Source of the DNA: Phycisphaerae bacterium
GTDB lineage: Bacteria; Planctomycetota; Phycisphaerae; UBA1845; Fen-1342
Length of the DNA stretch: 33,532 nt
Direction of reading: 5' to 3'
NCBI GenBank assembly: GCA_022072445.1
Contig: JAJVHV010000042.1
Coordinates: 1-33,532 of the forward strand
In this document: one piece after another, positions 1 through 8,936 of the stretch
Layout of the letters: the number at the start of each line of letters is the position of its first letter
How positions within the stretch are numbered: the first letter of the stretch is position 1
Translations under genes and position numbers: made by a program
The notes under the pieces: model-generated
Database searches by the model: none
What the model was told of the DNA's origin: nothing
The model's input: the letters and a program-made list of their open reading frames with translations, nothing else

Positions 1-124
1 AAGTTCCACCGCGAGCCTCCTTGCTCTGTGCGTTCTTCCTTGAACAGAACACGCATGGTGCGGGAAGCTCGTCTTTGTTTACAGGGGACTGTCCAATTCC
101 TCCAAAAAGTGCGAAAGTCGAACT
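1..124. other. Non-coding left edge
   Basis: I see no gene here. The stretch is less GC-rich than its surroundings and includes a short ggggactgtcc word near position 86, which resembles repeat debris found between the genes at 16130-16220. The tandem array starts directly after it. Confidence 0.5.
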
Positions 125-1042
125 AAGAAACCGCTCCCTGACGGTCGCGGCGCTGACCGGTGCGGGCGCTGGAACTGAGCCGCGCGCGTGAGCAAGCGGT
201 TTCCTGGCCAAGCCGGAGTGCCAGCGGCGATCGAGGGATTTTCGCGCTGGGCTGAGAAACCGCTCCGTGACGGTCGCGGCGCTGAGGTGCGGGCGCTGGA
301 ACTGAGCCGCGCGCGTGAGCAAGCGGTTTCCTGGCCAAGCCGGAGTGCGAGCGGCGATCGATGGATTTTCGCGTTGGGCTAAGAAACCGCTCCGTGACGG
401 TCGCGGCGCTGAGGTGCGGGCCCTGGAACTGAGCCGCGCGCGTGAGCAAGCGGTTTCCTGGCCAAGCCGGAGTGCCAGCGGCGATCGAGGGATTCTCGCG
501 CGGGGCTAAGAAACCGCTCCCTGACGGTCGCGGCGCTGACCGGTGCGGGCGCTGGAACTGAGCCGCGCGCGTGAGCAAGCGGTTTCCTGGCCAAGCCGGA
601 GTGCCAGCGGCGATCGAGGGATTTTCGCGCGGGGCTAAGAAACCGCTCCCTGCCGGTCGCGGCGCTGACCGGTGCGGGCGCTGGAACTGAGCCGCGCGCG
701 TGAGCAAGCGGTTTCCTGGCCAAGCCGGAGTGCGAGCGGCGATCGAGGGATTTTCGCGTTGGGCGAAGAAACCGCTCCCTGACGGTCGCGGCGCTGACCG
801 GTGCGGGCGCTGGAACTGAGCCGCGCGCGTGAGCAAGCGGTTTCCTGGCCAAGCCGGAGTGCGAGCGGCGATCGATGGATTTTCGCGTTGGGCGAAGAAA
901 CCGCTCCCTGACGGTCGCGGCGCTGACCGGTGCGGGCCCTGGAACTGAGCCGCGCGCGTGAGCAAGCGGTTTCCTGGCCAAGCCGGAGTGCGAGCGGCGA
1001 TCGATGGATTTTCGCGTTGGGCTAAGAAACCGCTCCCTGACG
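125..1042. repeat. Tandem array, seven 127/129-bp units, each an inverted pair of REP-like arms
   Basis: The word gaaaccgct recurs at 127, 256, 383, 510, 639, 768, 897 and 1026, and its reverse complement agcggtttc falls once inside each unit (the first at 195-203). Spacing is 129 bp or 127 bp; the difference is a two-base cc in ctgaccggtg versus ctgaggtg. The plus-strand arm (gaaaccgctccctgacggtc and what follows) and the minus-strand arm (gaaaccgcttgctcacgcgc) match at about 20 of 25 positions, so each unit is an inverted pair within a direct tandem repeat. The spacer holds a variable agtgcgagcggcgatcg segment. Units are near-identical, which suggests recent amplification or homogenisation. 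It is not CRISPR-like because there are no unique spacers. Open frames across it on both strands follow from the repeat and are not called as genes. Confidence 0.93.
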
Positions 1043-1122
1043 GTCGCGGCTCGGATACGCGGGTCGCGGCTCGGATCGCCCCGTCGCGGTTCGGATACGC
1101 GGGTCGCGGCTCGGACCTGGCC
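1043..1122. repeat. Mini-array, four 20-bp units
   Basis: Four consecutive 20-bp units start at 1043, 1063, 1083 and 1103, each opening with gtcgcggctcgga or gtcgcggttcgga; the first and third continue with tacgcgg. The first unit coincides with the end of the last long-array arm (gacggtcgcggc), so the mini-array seems to have grown out of that arm. It ends 10 bases before the fumC stop codon on the opposite strand. Confidence 0.9.
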
Positions 1123-1132
1123 GGGCTGACGG

Positions 1133-2554
<1,422 letters not shown>

Positions 2555-2823
2555 GCTGACTCCTCCACGTCACGGAACCGGCGGGCGGCCAACCGCGCGG
2601 GACGCCGCCGACGGGTGTCTTGTTGTCTGCCACGCCTTCACGACGCGCAATCTACACCCTTCGCGCGACGCCGACCACCCCGGTGCCCACGCGCGCCCAC
2701 GCCCCGCAGCGTAGTCCCCCGTGGCCGCGCCTTGGGCGGGCTGTCAGCCTCTCTGGGCGGACAGGAAGTTCGCCCCACCCACTGGAAGCCCGCCCCACTC
2801 TGCGTCAGGTTCGGAGCACGTCG

Positions 2824-4134
2824 CTAGCGCTTCTGAAGCAGGCGATTGGTCAAAGTGGTGAGGGCGCGATCGGTCTCGCGGTCCTGGCGGCGCAAGGACT
2901 CGATCGCGTTCTCAGCGTGCAGAACCGTCGAGTGATCCCGCCCACCGAAATGCCCGCCGATCTCCTCCAGGCTCAGGCCGGTCAGGCGCCGCGCCAGGTA
3001 CATGCCGATCTGCCGCGGCTGGGCGACCGAGCGCGTCCGCTTGCGCCCGAGCATCTCGCCCAGACGCACGCCGTAGTAGCTCGAGACCGTCTCGATGATG
3101 TCGCGGATGGGCAGGCGGCGGCGCTGCCCGTCGGATTCGTCGAGCATTTCGACGACGGCTTCGCGCGTCAACTCCTGGCCGGAGAGCTGCGCCTGCGACA
3201 CCGCGCGGATCAGGGCGCCTTCCAGCAGGCGGATGTTGCTGGCGACCCGCTCGGCGATCAGGTCGAGAATCTCGTCGGCCACGACGTAGCCGCGCAGGCG
3301 GGCCTTCTTTTGCAGGATGGCGCGGCGCGTCTCCAGGTCGGGAAAATCGATGTGTGTCACCAGGCCCCAGTTGAAGCGGCTCACCAGCCGGTCTTCCAGC
3401 GTGGGAATCTGCCGCGGGGAGACGTCGGCCGACAGCATGATCTGCTTGCGGGCCTGATGCAGCACGTTGAACGTGTGGAAGAACTCCTCCTGGCTCGTCT
3501 CGCGCTCGACGAGAAACTGCACGTCGTCGATCGCCAGCACGTCGGCCTGCCGGTGGCGGTCGCGAAACTGCTGCACGCGGCCGGATTCGATCCCGTTGAT
3601 GAACTCGTTGACGAACGTCTCGCAGGAGAGATAGACCACGGCAAAGTGCGGCCGGGCGCGCATGATCTCGGCACACGTCGCCTGCAACAGGTGCGACTTG
3701 CCCACGCCCGACGGCCCGTAAATGAACAGCGGGTTATACGCCGCGCCCGGCTCGTTCGAGACGGCCCGGCAGGCGGCGTGCGCCAGGCGGTTGGACGGGC
3801 CGACGACGAATTCGTCGAAAACGTAGTCGGCGTCGAGCGAACGCGGCCGTTCGGCCGGAGCGATTTCGCGCGGCGCCTCGAGCGGCTGCGACGACGTCTC
3901 GAAGCGCACTGTTACCAGATGTCCGGTCAGCTCGCCCGCGATCTCGGCGAACGACCCGGCGCAGCGCTCCTGAAGGTAGTGCGTCCGCCCGCGGTCGGCG
4001 CAGCGAACGACCAGCACGCCGGCGTCGAGTTCGCCCGGAACCAGATCGTCCATCCACGACCGGTAGAGGTCGGGAAAGCGCGACCGAATCCGGCCGCAGA
4101 ACGACCCCCAGAATTCCGCCCGCTCGGGAAGCAC
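2824..4134 (-). CDS. dnaA: Chromosomal replication initiator protein DnaA
   Basis: AAA+ ATPase that binds DnaA boxes and opens the replication origin. The 436-residue product has an N-terminal domain I-like segment (1-75), a short linker, Walker A GPSGVGKS (140-147), Walker B with LAIDDVQFL (200-208), and a C-terminal helix-turn-helix with the signature GGRDHSTVLHA (397-407). The length is near the lower end for the family because the linker is short. The start is GTG at 4134; there is no in-frame ATG nearby and the N-terminus aligns sensibly with DnaA domain I. It follows truD after 69 bp. Neither dnaN nor recF is adjacent, and I saw no TTATNCACA-type box in the flanking gaps, so this locus does not look like a classical oriC-dnaA region. 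A second dnaA copy elsewhere cannot be excluded. Confidence 0.95.
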   Translation of the reverse strand: MLPERAEFWGSFCGRIRSRFPDLYRSWMDDLVPGELDAGVLVVRCADRGRTHYLQERCAGSFAEIAGELTGHLVTVRFETSSQPLEAPREIAPAERPRSLDADYVFDEFVVGPSNRLAHAACRAVSNEPGAAYNPLFIYGPSGVGKSHLLQATCAEIMRARPHFAVVYLSCETFVNEFINGIESGRVQQFRDRHRQADVLAIDDVQFLVERETSQEEFFHTFNVLHQARKQIMLSADVSPRQIPTLEDRLVSRFNWGLVTHIDFPDLETRRAILQKKARLRGYVVADEILDLIAERVASNIRLLEGALIRAVSQAQLSGQELTREAVVEMLDESDGQRRRLPIRDIIETVSSYYGVRLGEMLGRKRTRSVAQPRQIGMYLARRLTGLSLEEIGGHFGGRDHSTVLHAENAIESLRRQDRETDRALTTLTNRLLQKR

Positions 4135-4203
4135 GTCAATCAGGTCGCAGTAGAGCCGGGACCGTCGGGACGTGCAGGTACGGATGACGCGAATTCCTTC
4201 GGA

Positions 4204-5457
4204 TCATTCCTCCTCCTCGCCGATCGACCACCCGGCAACGTCGGCACTGTCGTCAAAAAGCTCGCGCAGCAGCGACGTGGCGTAGCAACCTCGTGGCAAT
4301 CCGAACTCAAGATCAAGATAGTTCCCGCGCTCATCGGCGCCAAGCATAATCTGCGCGTCCATCGGCCGGAAACGCAGCGCACGCCGCGCACCCTTGATCC
4401 GCAGCGAACCGGCGCGAAACGCGTCGGCCGGCAGACCCTCGGCTGCCAGCAACGCCGCCTCTGTCTCGCCCGGCGCGCCACTCGGCTGACTCATCCGATA
4501 GCCGTACAGCGGCCCGCTTGGGCTGATCTCGAACGCGTCGGCCCGCGGCTGCTCGACCGCCGCGTCTTCCACCAGAAACACCGCGTCGCTGCGATGCACC
4601 CAAGCCAGGTCGCCGAGCTTCAGCCGCCCCAGCCCGTCGCTCATGCGCTGCGCCACGACGGCGTTGAAGAGGTGCGACTGGTACGCCGACACGTAGAACT
4701 CGCGATACGCCGGCTCGATCGAGAACAGCGCCCGGCGGCGGCTGCCCTTGGTCTTGGCCATGGTCTTCAACGCGCGGCGCTCGTTCCGAAACATCCACGG
4801 CCACAATTCGGCCGCCTCGTGATAGCGCTGCTCCTCGTACAGCCGCCGCGCCGCCAGCACGTCGCCGTAGTCGCGCTTCGACGGCCGGCCCAGAAGCTGG
4901 TCGACCGCGTCGTCGAAATCGCCGCGCAAAATAGCCCGGCCCACCATCCACGTGTCGCCGCGGTCGCCGAAGCGCTGCGCGCCGAAGTAGTTCGGCACGC
5001 CCTCGGCCGCCAGGCGCCGCAACGCGTCCTGAAGCTCGGCGAGCCGCTCCGTGTCGGTCTGCCGGACGCGGATGCGAAAGCGGTTTTCGCGCAGGTGCCC
5101 GTGCCGCAGCTTGTTGGCGTGCCGCGTCACGTCGAGCACCTTCAGCCGCGGCAGGTCGATGGCCGCGACGGCCGACGGCTCGACGTGCTCGACCGAGAAC
5201 CACTGCCGCGTCACGGCCCGCGCGTCCTTGAGACCCGCGTAGCCCACGTCGCGCATCCGCACGTTCAGCGCCCGCGCGATGTCCGCCGCCGCCTGCATCG
5301 TCGTCAGGCCGGTCTTCTCGACTTGAAAGTACGTGTGCGACCCCGCACCGCTGAACGCGTACAGCGGCACCTCGTCGACGACGAAGTCAACGTAGTCCTG
5401 CTTGATGACGCCCGGCGGCCGGCGAAAGTCCGAAAGTAGACGCGGCAGCTCTCCCAT
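4204..5457 (-). CDS. truD: tRNA pseudouridine(13) synthase TruD
   Basis: Isomerises uridine 13 of certain tRNAs to pseudouridine. The 417-residue product carries the TruD catalytic motif GYAGLKDARAVTRQWFS with the predicted catalytic aspartate D78, and the conserved VPNYFGAQRFG segment that leads into the TruD insertion domain. Length is slightly above typical bacterial TruD (about 350) because of an extended insertion and an acidic tail ending GEEEE. The start is ATG at 5457, where the aaggg of its ribosome site overlaps the stop of the upstream isomerase gene (15-bp gap). This tight spacing suggests co-transcription of isomerase, truD and dnaA. Confidence 0.94.
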   Translation of the reverse strand: MGELPRLLSDFRRPPGVIKQDYVDFVVDEVPLYAFSGAGSHTYFQVEKTGLTTMQAAADIARALNVRMRDVGYAGLKDARAVTRQWFSVEHVEPSAVAAIDLPRLKVLDVTRHANKLRHGHLRENRFRIRVRQTDTERLAELQDALRRLAAEGVPNYFGAQRFGDRGDTWMVGRAILRGDFDDAVDQLLGRPSKRDYGDVLAARRLYEEQRYHEAAELWPWMFRNERRALKTMAKTKGSRRRALFSIEPAYREFYVSAYQSHLFNAVVAQRMSDGLGRLKLGDLAWVHRSDAVFLVEDAAVEQPRADAFEISPSGPLYGYRMSQPSGAPGETEAALLAAEGLPADAFRAGSLRIKGARRALRFRPMDAQIMLGADERGNYLDLEFGLPRGCYATSLLRELFDDSADVAGWSIGEEEE

Positions 5458-5472
5458 CGCCTGCGATTTCCC

Positions 5473-6369
5473 TTACTTCGCGCCCACCGGTGCGCCGCGT
5501 CCGGCAAATCTGGGAGCGTTCTTGTCGCCCTTGTACGCCGAGAGCACGACCGGCGCGCGGGCCAGCTCCGACCGCAGGAACTTTGCGGCGGCCGGCAGGG
5601 CCGTTTCCGCCGGCGCGAGCGAGGTCTGCCACATCCGCGGCCACTCGACGCTCAGCCAGCCGTCGAACGCGATGCCCCGCAGCAACTCGATCATGCGGCT
5701 CACCTCCGCCTGGCCCTTGCCGACCTCGACGTACGAGTCGATCAGGCGGTCGTCGCGGAAGGTCGCGTCGCTGACGCGCACCATGGCGAGCTTGCGGCCC
5801 AGGCGCGGCACGGTCAGCGACGGCCGCTCGCCCACGACGCACGCGTTCACCTGGTTCAGGCACACCTGCACCGACGGCAGCCGGACCGCATCATGAACCA
5901 TCCACAGCACGCGCGACGACGCCAGGTCGCCGATGTTTTCGAGCACCAGCGTCACCTGCCGCTCCGCGGCTTCCACCGCAATCTCGCGCAGGGCGGCGAT
6001 CATCCGCTCGACGGCCCGCGCCCGGCTGGCCCGCGGGCTCAGCACGTCGCCCGCGATCACGACGTAGGGCCCGCCCAGACGATGCGCCAGCGATATGTAA
6101 CTCCGCAGCTTTTGCGCCTTGGCCGCCAGGCTCCGCGGATCGGCGTCGCACAAGGCCAGCGACGAGTGCAGCGCCACCAGCGTCAAGCCGGCGGCCGACA
6201 GCTTGCTCCGGATGCCCTCGGCGTCCGCCAGGCTGGGCGCTTCGGTCAGGTCGAAGCGCCCGTCCAGGAACTTCAGCTCGACGCCGTCGTAGCCCCACGC
6301 CTTGGCTCTGGTCAGAAGCGCGTCACGCGGCAATTCCGAGCAGGCGACGTTGCTGAACGCGATCTTCAT
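5473..6369 (-). CDS. Sugar phosphate isomerase/epimerase-like TIM barrel protein
   Basis: A 298-residue protein of the xylose-isomerase-like TIM barrel superfamily (AP_endonuc_2 type). Visible landmarks are the opening strand KIAFSN, AWGYDGVELKF in the first barrel turn, LVALHSS, YVVIAGD, LVLENIGD (a usual metal-ligand glutamate) and a closing WLSVEWPRMW. Members isomerise or epimerise sugars or cyclic polyols with a divalent metal; the substrate cannot be told from sequence alone. I chose ATG at 6369, which directly precedes the first barrel strand, over an in-frame start at 6399 that adds a poorly structured leader. It is the first gene of a likely isomerase-truD-dnaA unit. No signal peptide is apparent. 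Confidence 0.85.
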   Translation of the reverse strand: MKIAFSNVACSELPRDALLTRAKAWGYDGVELKFLDGRFDLTEAPSLADAEGIRSKLSAAGLTLVALHSSLALCDADPRSLAAKAQKLRSYISLAHRLGGPYVVIAGDVLSPRASRARAVERMIAALREIAVEAAERQVTLVLENIGDLASSRVLWMVHDAVRLPSVQVCLNQVNACVVGERPSLTVPRLGRKLAMVRVSDATFRDDRLIDSYVEVGKGQAEVSRMIELLRGIAFDGWLSVEWPRMWQTSLAPAETALPAAAKFLRSELARAPVVLSAYKGDKNAPRFAGRGAPVGAK

Positions 6370-6689
6370 GCTCACAAGCTCGACCCTCAATCCCACCACG
6401 GCGCACTGCGCCGCGGCGGCGAATCACTCGGCAGCGGCACACCACTCGGCGCCTCCGCCGCGGACGCTGCGAACGACGACGCACGCCGGTGCGGCGGCGC
6501 GCATGGAACACGGTATTAGAAAGCCCGCCACCCGGTGGCGTCAAACTGCGGTCTTGCACTTGGTCGCATGCTCTCGCCGGCAGGCGTGAGCATGCGGATA
6601 GCGTGGGCCTCAACCCACGCCGAGCCACCGCGAGATCGCGTGGCCCGTCCGCGCAGTTCGAAACCCAAGACGCCCACCGCCGCCCGCTC
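6370..6689. other. 320-bp non-coding gap with three stem-loops
   Basis: No credible gene. It contains three perfect or near-perfect inverted repeats in a row: cgccacc/ggtggcg at 6526-6540, cgcatgctc/gagcatgcg at 6565-6596 (9-bp stem, 14-base loop) and gcgtggg/cccacgc at 6601-6620 (7-bp stem, 6-base loop). It lies between the 3' end of the phosphatase gene and the 5' end of the isomerase gene, both on the minus strand, so the stems could end or process the phosphatase transcript. None has a T-tract. The last one resembles dispersed planctomycete hairpin repeats. Confidence 0.6.
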
Positions 6690-7829
6690 TCATCGCAGCT
6701 CGCTCAAGCGCAGATCATGTCGAATGAGCGGCTTACCCTCGACCGACCGAATCTCAAGCGTGAGAGCTGCATCGGCCGTCGTCCAGTCGATACTGATCAG
6801 CCCGTAATTCGGCTCAAAATACACCGCCCCGATCCGGTGAGGGTTTACCTCGTTCTGCCAGCCGCGATTCTGATTCAGCGCGCTGGAGGTCAGATCGTAG
6901 ATCGGGTACGGCGGCTCGTCGTCCGCGCCCGCGGGCCGCGCCGCCGGTCGATGGCACGAGAGTTCGGCCGAGTGCCGATCGCCGCTGATGACGATCACGC
7001 CTTTCGCCCCGCGCGCCCGAATCAGCCCATACAGCCGCGCCCACTCGCGCGGGAAGTTCATCCACTTCTCATACTGCTGCTCGCCGGCAACAAGCTGAAT
7101 GCTCGACGCGACGATCCGCACGTCGGCGTCGGTTCGCAATTGCTCGTCCAGCCAGCGCCACTGCGCCTCGCCCAGGATCGTCGCCGCGGGATCGTCATCC
7201 GCCGCGTACGGCCCCGGCCGGCCGCTGCCCGCCGGCGCCGGATCGCCGCGTTTCAGCGGGCTGCGGAAATAGCGCGTGTCCAGCAGAATGATCTGCACGC
7301 GCCGCCCCGCCGGCCCGACCGCCACCGCGTCGTAGACGCCCTCGCGCGTCCGCCGCGGCGACGTCGGCGCCACCCGCAGAAAATCGAGGAACGCCTGCTG
7401 CGACTCCGCCCGCATCGCGAAATCGGCGCCCGCGTCGTTCTTCCCGTAGTCATGGTCGTCCCACGTCGCCAGCAATGGGCAGCTCTCCGTCAGGCGGCGG
7501 AATCCCTCGACCGCCTCCAACTGCGCGTATTTCGCACGCAGCACGTTCATGTCGTCGCTGTCGCCGTAGATGTTGTCGCCGATCATCAGGAACAGTTCCG
7601 GCCGATCGTGCCCGATGGCGTCCCAGATCGGCTGCGGGCGATCCTGGCGCGCGCACGAGCCGAATGCGACCCGGCTGAGCGTCGCGTCGGGCGACAGCGC
7701 GGCCCGCGGCGAGGGCGGCGGGACCGTCTGCGGCGGCGGCGCTGACTGCCAGCTCCGCGCCGGCAGCACGAAAAACGCTGCGACGGCGATGCATCCACCG
7801 GCCCAATTGTTGATCGATCTTTTCTTCAC
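6690..7829 (-). CDS. Exported PhoD-family alkaline phosphatase/phosphodiesterase
   Basis: Predicted secreted metallophosphoesterase that releases phosphate from monoesters or diesters outside the cytoplasm. The 379-residue product begins KKRSINN followed by a hydrophobic segment (11-23), consistent with a signal peptide or anchor, then a Pro-rich linker. PhoD landmarks follow: VAFGSCARQ (55-63), LFLMIGDNIYGD, ATWDDHDYGKND, LLDTRYFRS, and ISGDRHSAEL near the end, supplying the Asp, Asn and His ligands expected for the metal centre. The start is GTG at 7829, with aggag 9 to 13 bases upstream; a much longer open frame continues upstream but runs antisense to purQ and the MFS gene and is rejected. 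It is divergent from purQ across 138 bp. PhoD homologues in planctomycetes are numerous and their substrates vary. Confidence 0.9.
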   Translation of the reverse strand: MKKRSINNWAGGCIAVAAFFVLPARSWQSAPPPQTVPPPSPRAALSPDATLSRVAFGSCARQDRPQPIWDAIGHDRPELFLMIGDNIYGDSDDMNVLRAKYAQLEAVEGFRRLTESCPLLATWDDHDYGKNDAGADFAMRAESQQAFLDFLRVAPTSPRRTREGVYDAVAVGPAGRRVQIILLDTRYFRSPLKRGDPAPAGSGRPGPYAADDDPAATILGEAQWRWLDEQLRTDADVRIVASSIQLVAGEQQYEKWMNFPREWARLYGLIRARGAKGVIVISGDRHSAELSCHRPAARPAGADDEPPYPIYDLTSSALNQNRGWQNEVNPHRIGAVYFEPNYGLISIDWTTADAALTLEIRSVEGKPLIRHDLRLSELR

Positions 7830-7967
7830 TTGCAGGTCTCTCCTCTGATGGCCGGCGTCAGCCCGCTCCCGGCGCGCCGCGGTTGGCGGTCGCCGCCCTC
7901 GCCGCATAGTATCTCCGATCATGCAGCCTCGGTCCCCGCGTCTGATCTTCGTCCGGCCGGAGCCATC

Positions 7968-8747
7968 ATGCCGCACGTCCGCGTTCTGATCCTCCGCGCC
8001 GCCGGGGTCAACTGCGACCTCGAGACCGAGCACGCCTGGCGACTCGCCGGCGCGCTGCCCACCCGCATGCACATCCGCCAGATCATCGAAAACACCGACA
8101 CCCTCGCCGATTTCCAGATACTCACGATCCCCGGCGGCTTTTCCTATGGCGACGACGTCGGCGCCGGCTCGATCCTCGCGGCTCAATTCTCGCGGCACCT
8201 GCGCGACGCCGCGTTGCGGCTGGTCGACGCCGGCGGCCTGATCCTCGGCGTGTGCAACGGATTTCAGGTGCTCGTGAAGGCCCGGCTCCTGCCAACCCCG
8301 TCCGACGATGGTTCGCCGCGCCAGTGCACGATTACGTTCAACGAGCCGGCCGGCTTCCAGGACCGCTGGGTCGCACTGCGGGCCGACGCCGAGCGCTGCC
8401 CGTTTCTGGAGCCCGGCCAGACGTACGAAATGCCGATCGGCCACGGCGAGGGGCGAATCTGCTTTTCCAGCGACGCGGCCGCCGATGAGGCGCTTCGCGC
8501 CGGTCATGGGGCGCTGCGCTACGTCAGCGCCGAGGCGACGATCGGGGCCGGGCTTCCGGCCAATCCCAACGGCAGTGCGCGCGACCTGGCCGGCCTGTGC
8601 GATGGCAGCGGGCGGATTCTCGGCCTCATGCCACACCCCGAGCGCGCCGTCGAGTGGACGCAGCATCCGCGCTGGACGTCGCTGCCGCGGCGCGACGTCG
8701 GCGACGGCCTCGCGGTCTTCCGCAACGCGGTCCGCGCGCTGCGATAG
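7968..8747 (+). CDS. purQ: Phosphoribosylformylglycinamidine synthase, glutaminase subunit
   Basis: Supplies ammonia from glutamine for the FGAM synthase step of purine synthesis. The 259-residue class I glutamine amidotransferase has the PurQ opening VLILRAAGVNCD, IPGGFSYGDD, the nucleophile elbow LGVCNGFQVL with the catalytic cysteine, PIGHGEGR, and MPHPERAVE with the catalytic His/Glu pair. It is slightly longer than the classic 225-230 residues, with added residues between the nucleophile elbow and the His/Glu motif. The ATG at 7968 has ggag 7 bases upstream; an open frame extends about 46 codons further but has no conserved sequence. No purL or purS lies in the window, so its partner is encoded elsewhere. 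Confidence 0.95.
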   Translation: MPHVRVLILRAAGVNCDLETEHAWRLAGALPTRMHIRQIIENTDTLADFQILTIPGGFSYGDDVGAGSILAAQFSRHLRDAALRLVDAGGLILGVCNGFQVLVKARLLPTPSDDGSPRQCTITFNEPAGFQDRWVALRADAERCPFLEPGQTYEMPIGHGEGRICFSSDAAADEALRAGHGALRYVSAEATIGAGLPANPNGSARDLAGLCDGSGRILGLMPHPERAVEWTQHPRWTSLPRRDVGDGLAVFRNAVRALR

Positions 8748-8777
8748 CAGCGTAGAGAATCGTGGAGAGTCGTGGGG

Positions 8778-8826
8778 AGCAGCCGCCCCCAGCCGTGGAG
8801 AGCAGCCGCCCCCGGCTGCACTCCCT
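8778..8826. repeat. Two copies of a gcagccgccccc palindromic repeat
   Basis: Two related copies sit side by side after purQ. The second is a perfect hairpin, gcagccg (8802-8808), cccc loop, cggctgc (8813-8819). The first (from 8778) has a degraded right arm (agccg). The same 18-bp palindrome with the same flanking bases occurs inside the glycosyltransferase gene at 21299-21316, so this is a dispersed repeat family. It might act as a terminator for purQ, but no T-tract follows. Confidence 0.85.
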
Positions 8827-8849
8827 GACCGATGTCCGGTTCGCGCCGA

Positions 8850-8936
8850 TGCAGCAGGTAGCAGGTAGGACTGGCCAGCCAGATACGGCCGGTCCGGGCC
8901 GCATGCTGACCTATCGGGGCGAACAGCGAATGGCAG
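8850..8936. repeat. Dispersed repeat fragment before the MFS gene
   Basis: Contains caggtagcaggtagg, a ggccggtcc segment, ctgacct and ggggcgaacagcgaatgg, and runs up to the MFS start codon. Related words in the same order and orientation (ggtagcaggtaggg, ggccgtc, gacctgccgg, gcgaatcg) follow the MFS gene at 10240-10305. The copies are diverged, so homology is likely but not certain. Confidence 0.5.

Noticed and set aside
125-1042. CRISPR array
   Set aside because: Whole units repeat, with no short constant repeat separated by unique spacers, and no cas genes are nearby.
2555-2823. Possible origin or DnaA-box region between dnaA and fumC
   Set aside because: No TTATNCACA-like boxes or AT-rich unwinding stretch were seen.
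2620-5439. 939-codon plus-strand frame antisense to dnaA and truD
   Set aside because: Shadow frame; low-complexity basic product and both opposite genes have clear catalytic motifs.
6490-6670. Possible tRNA because of a gttcgaaacc word at 6656
   Set aside because: No acceptor, D or anticodon stem can be drawn around it at the right distances.
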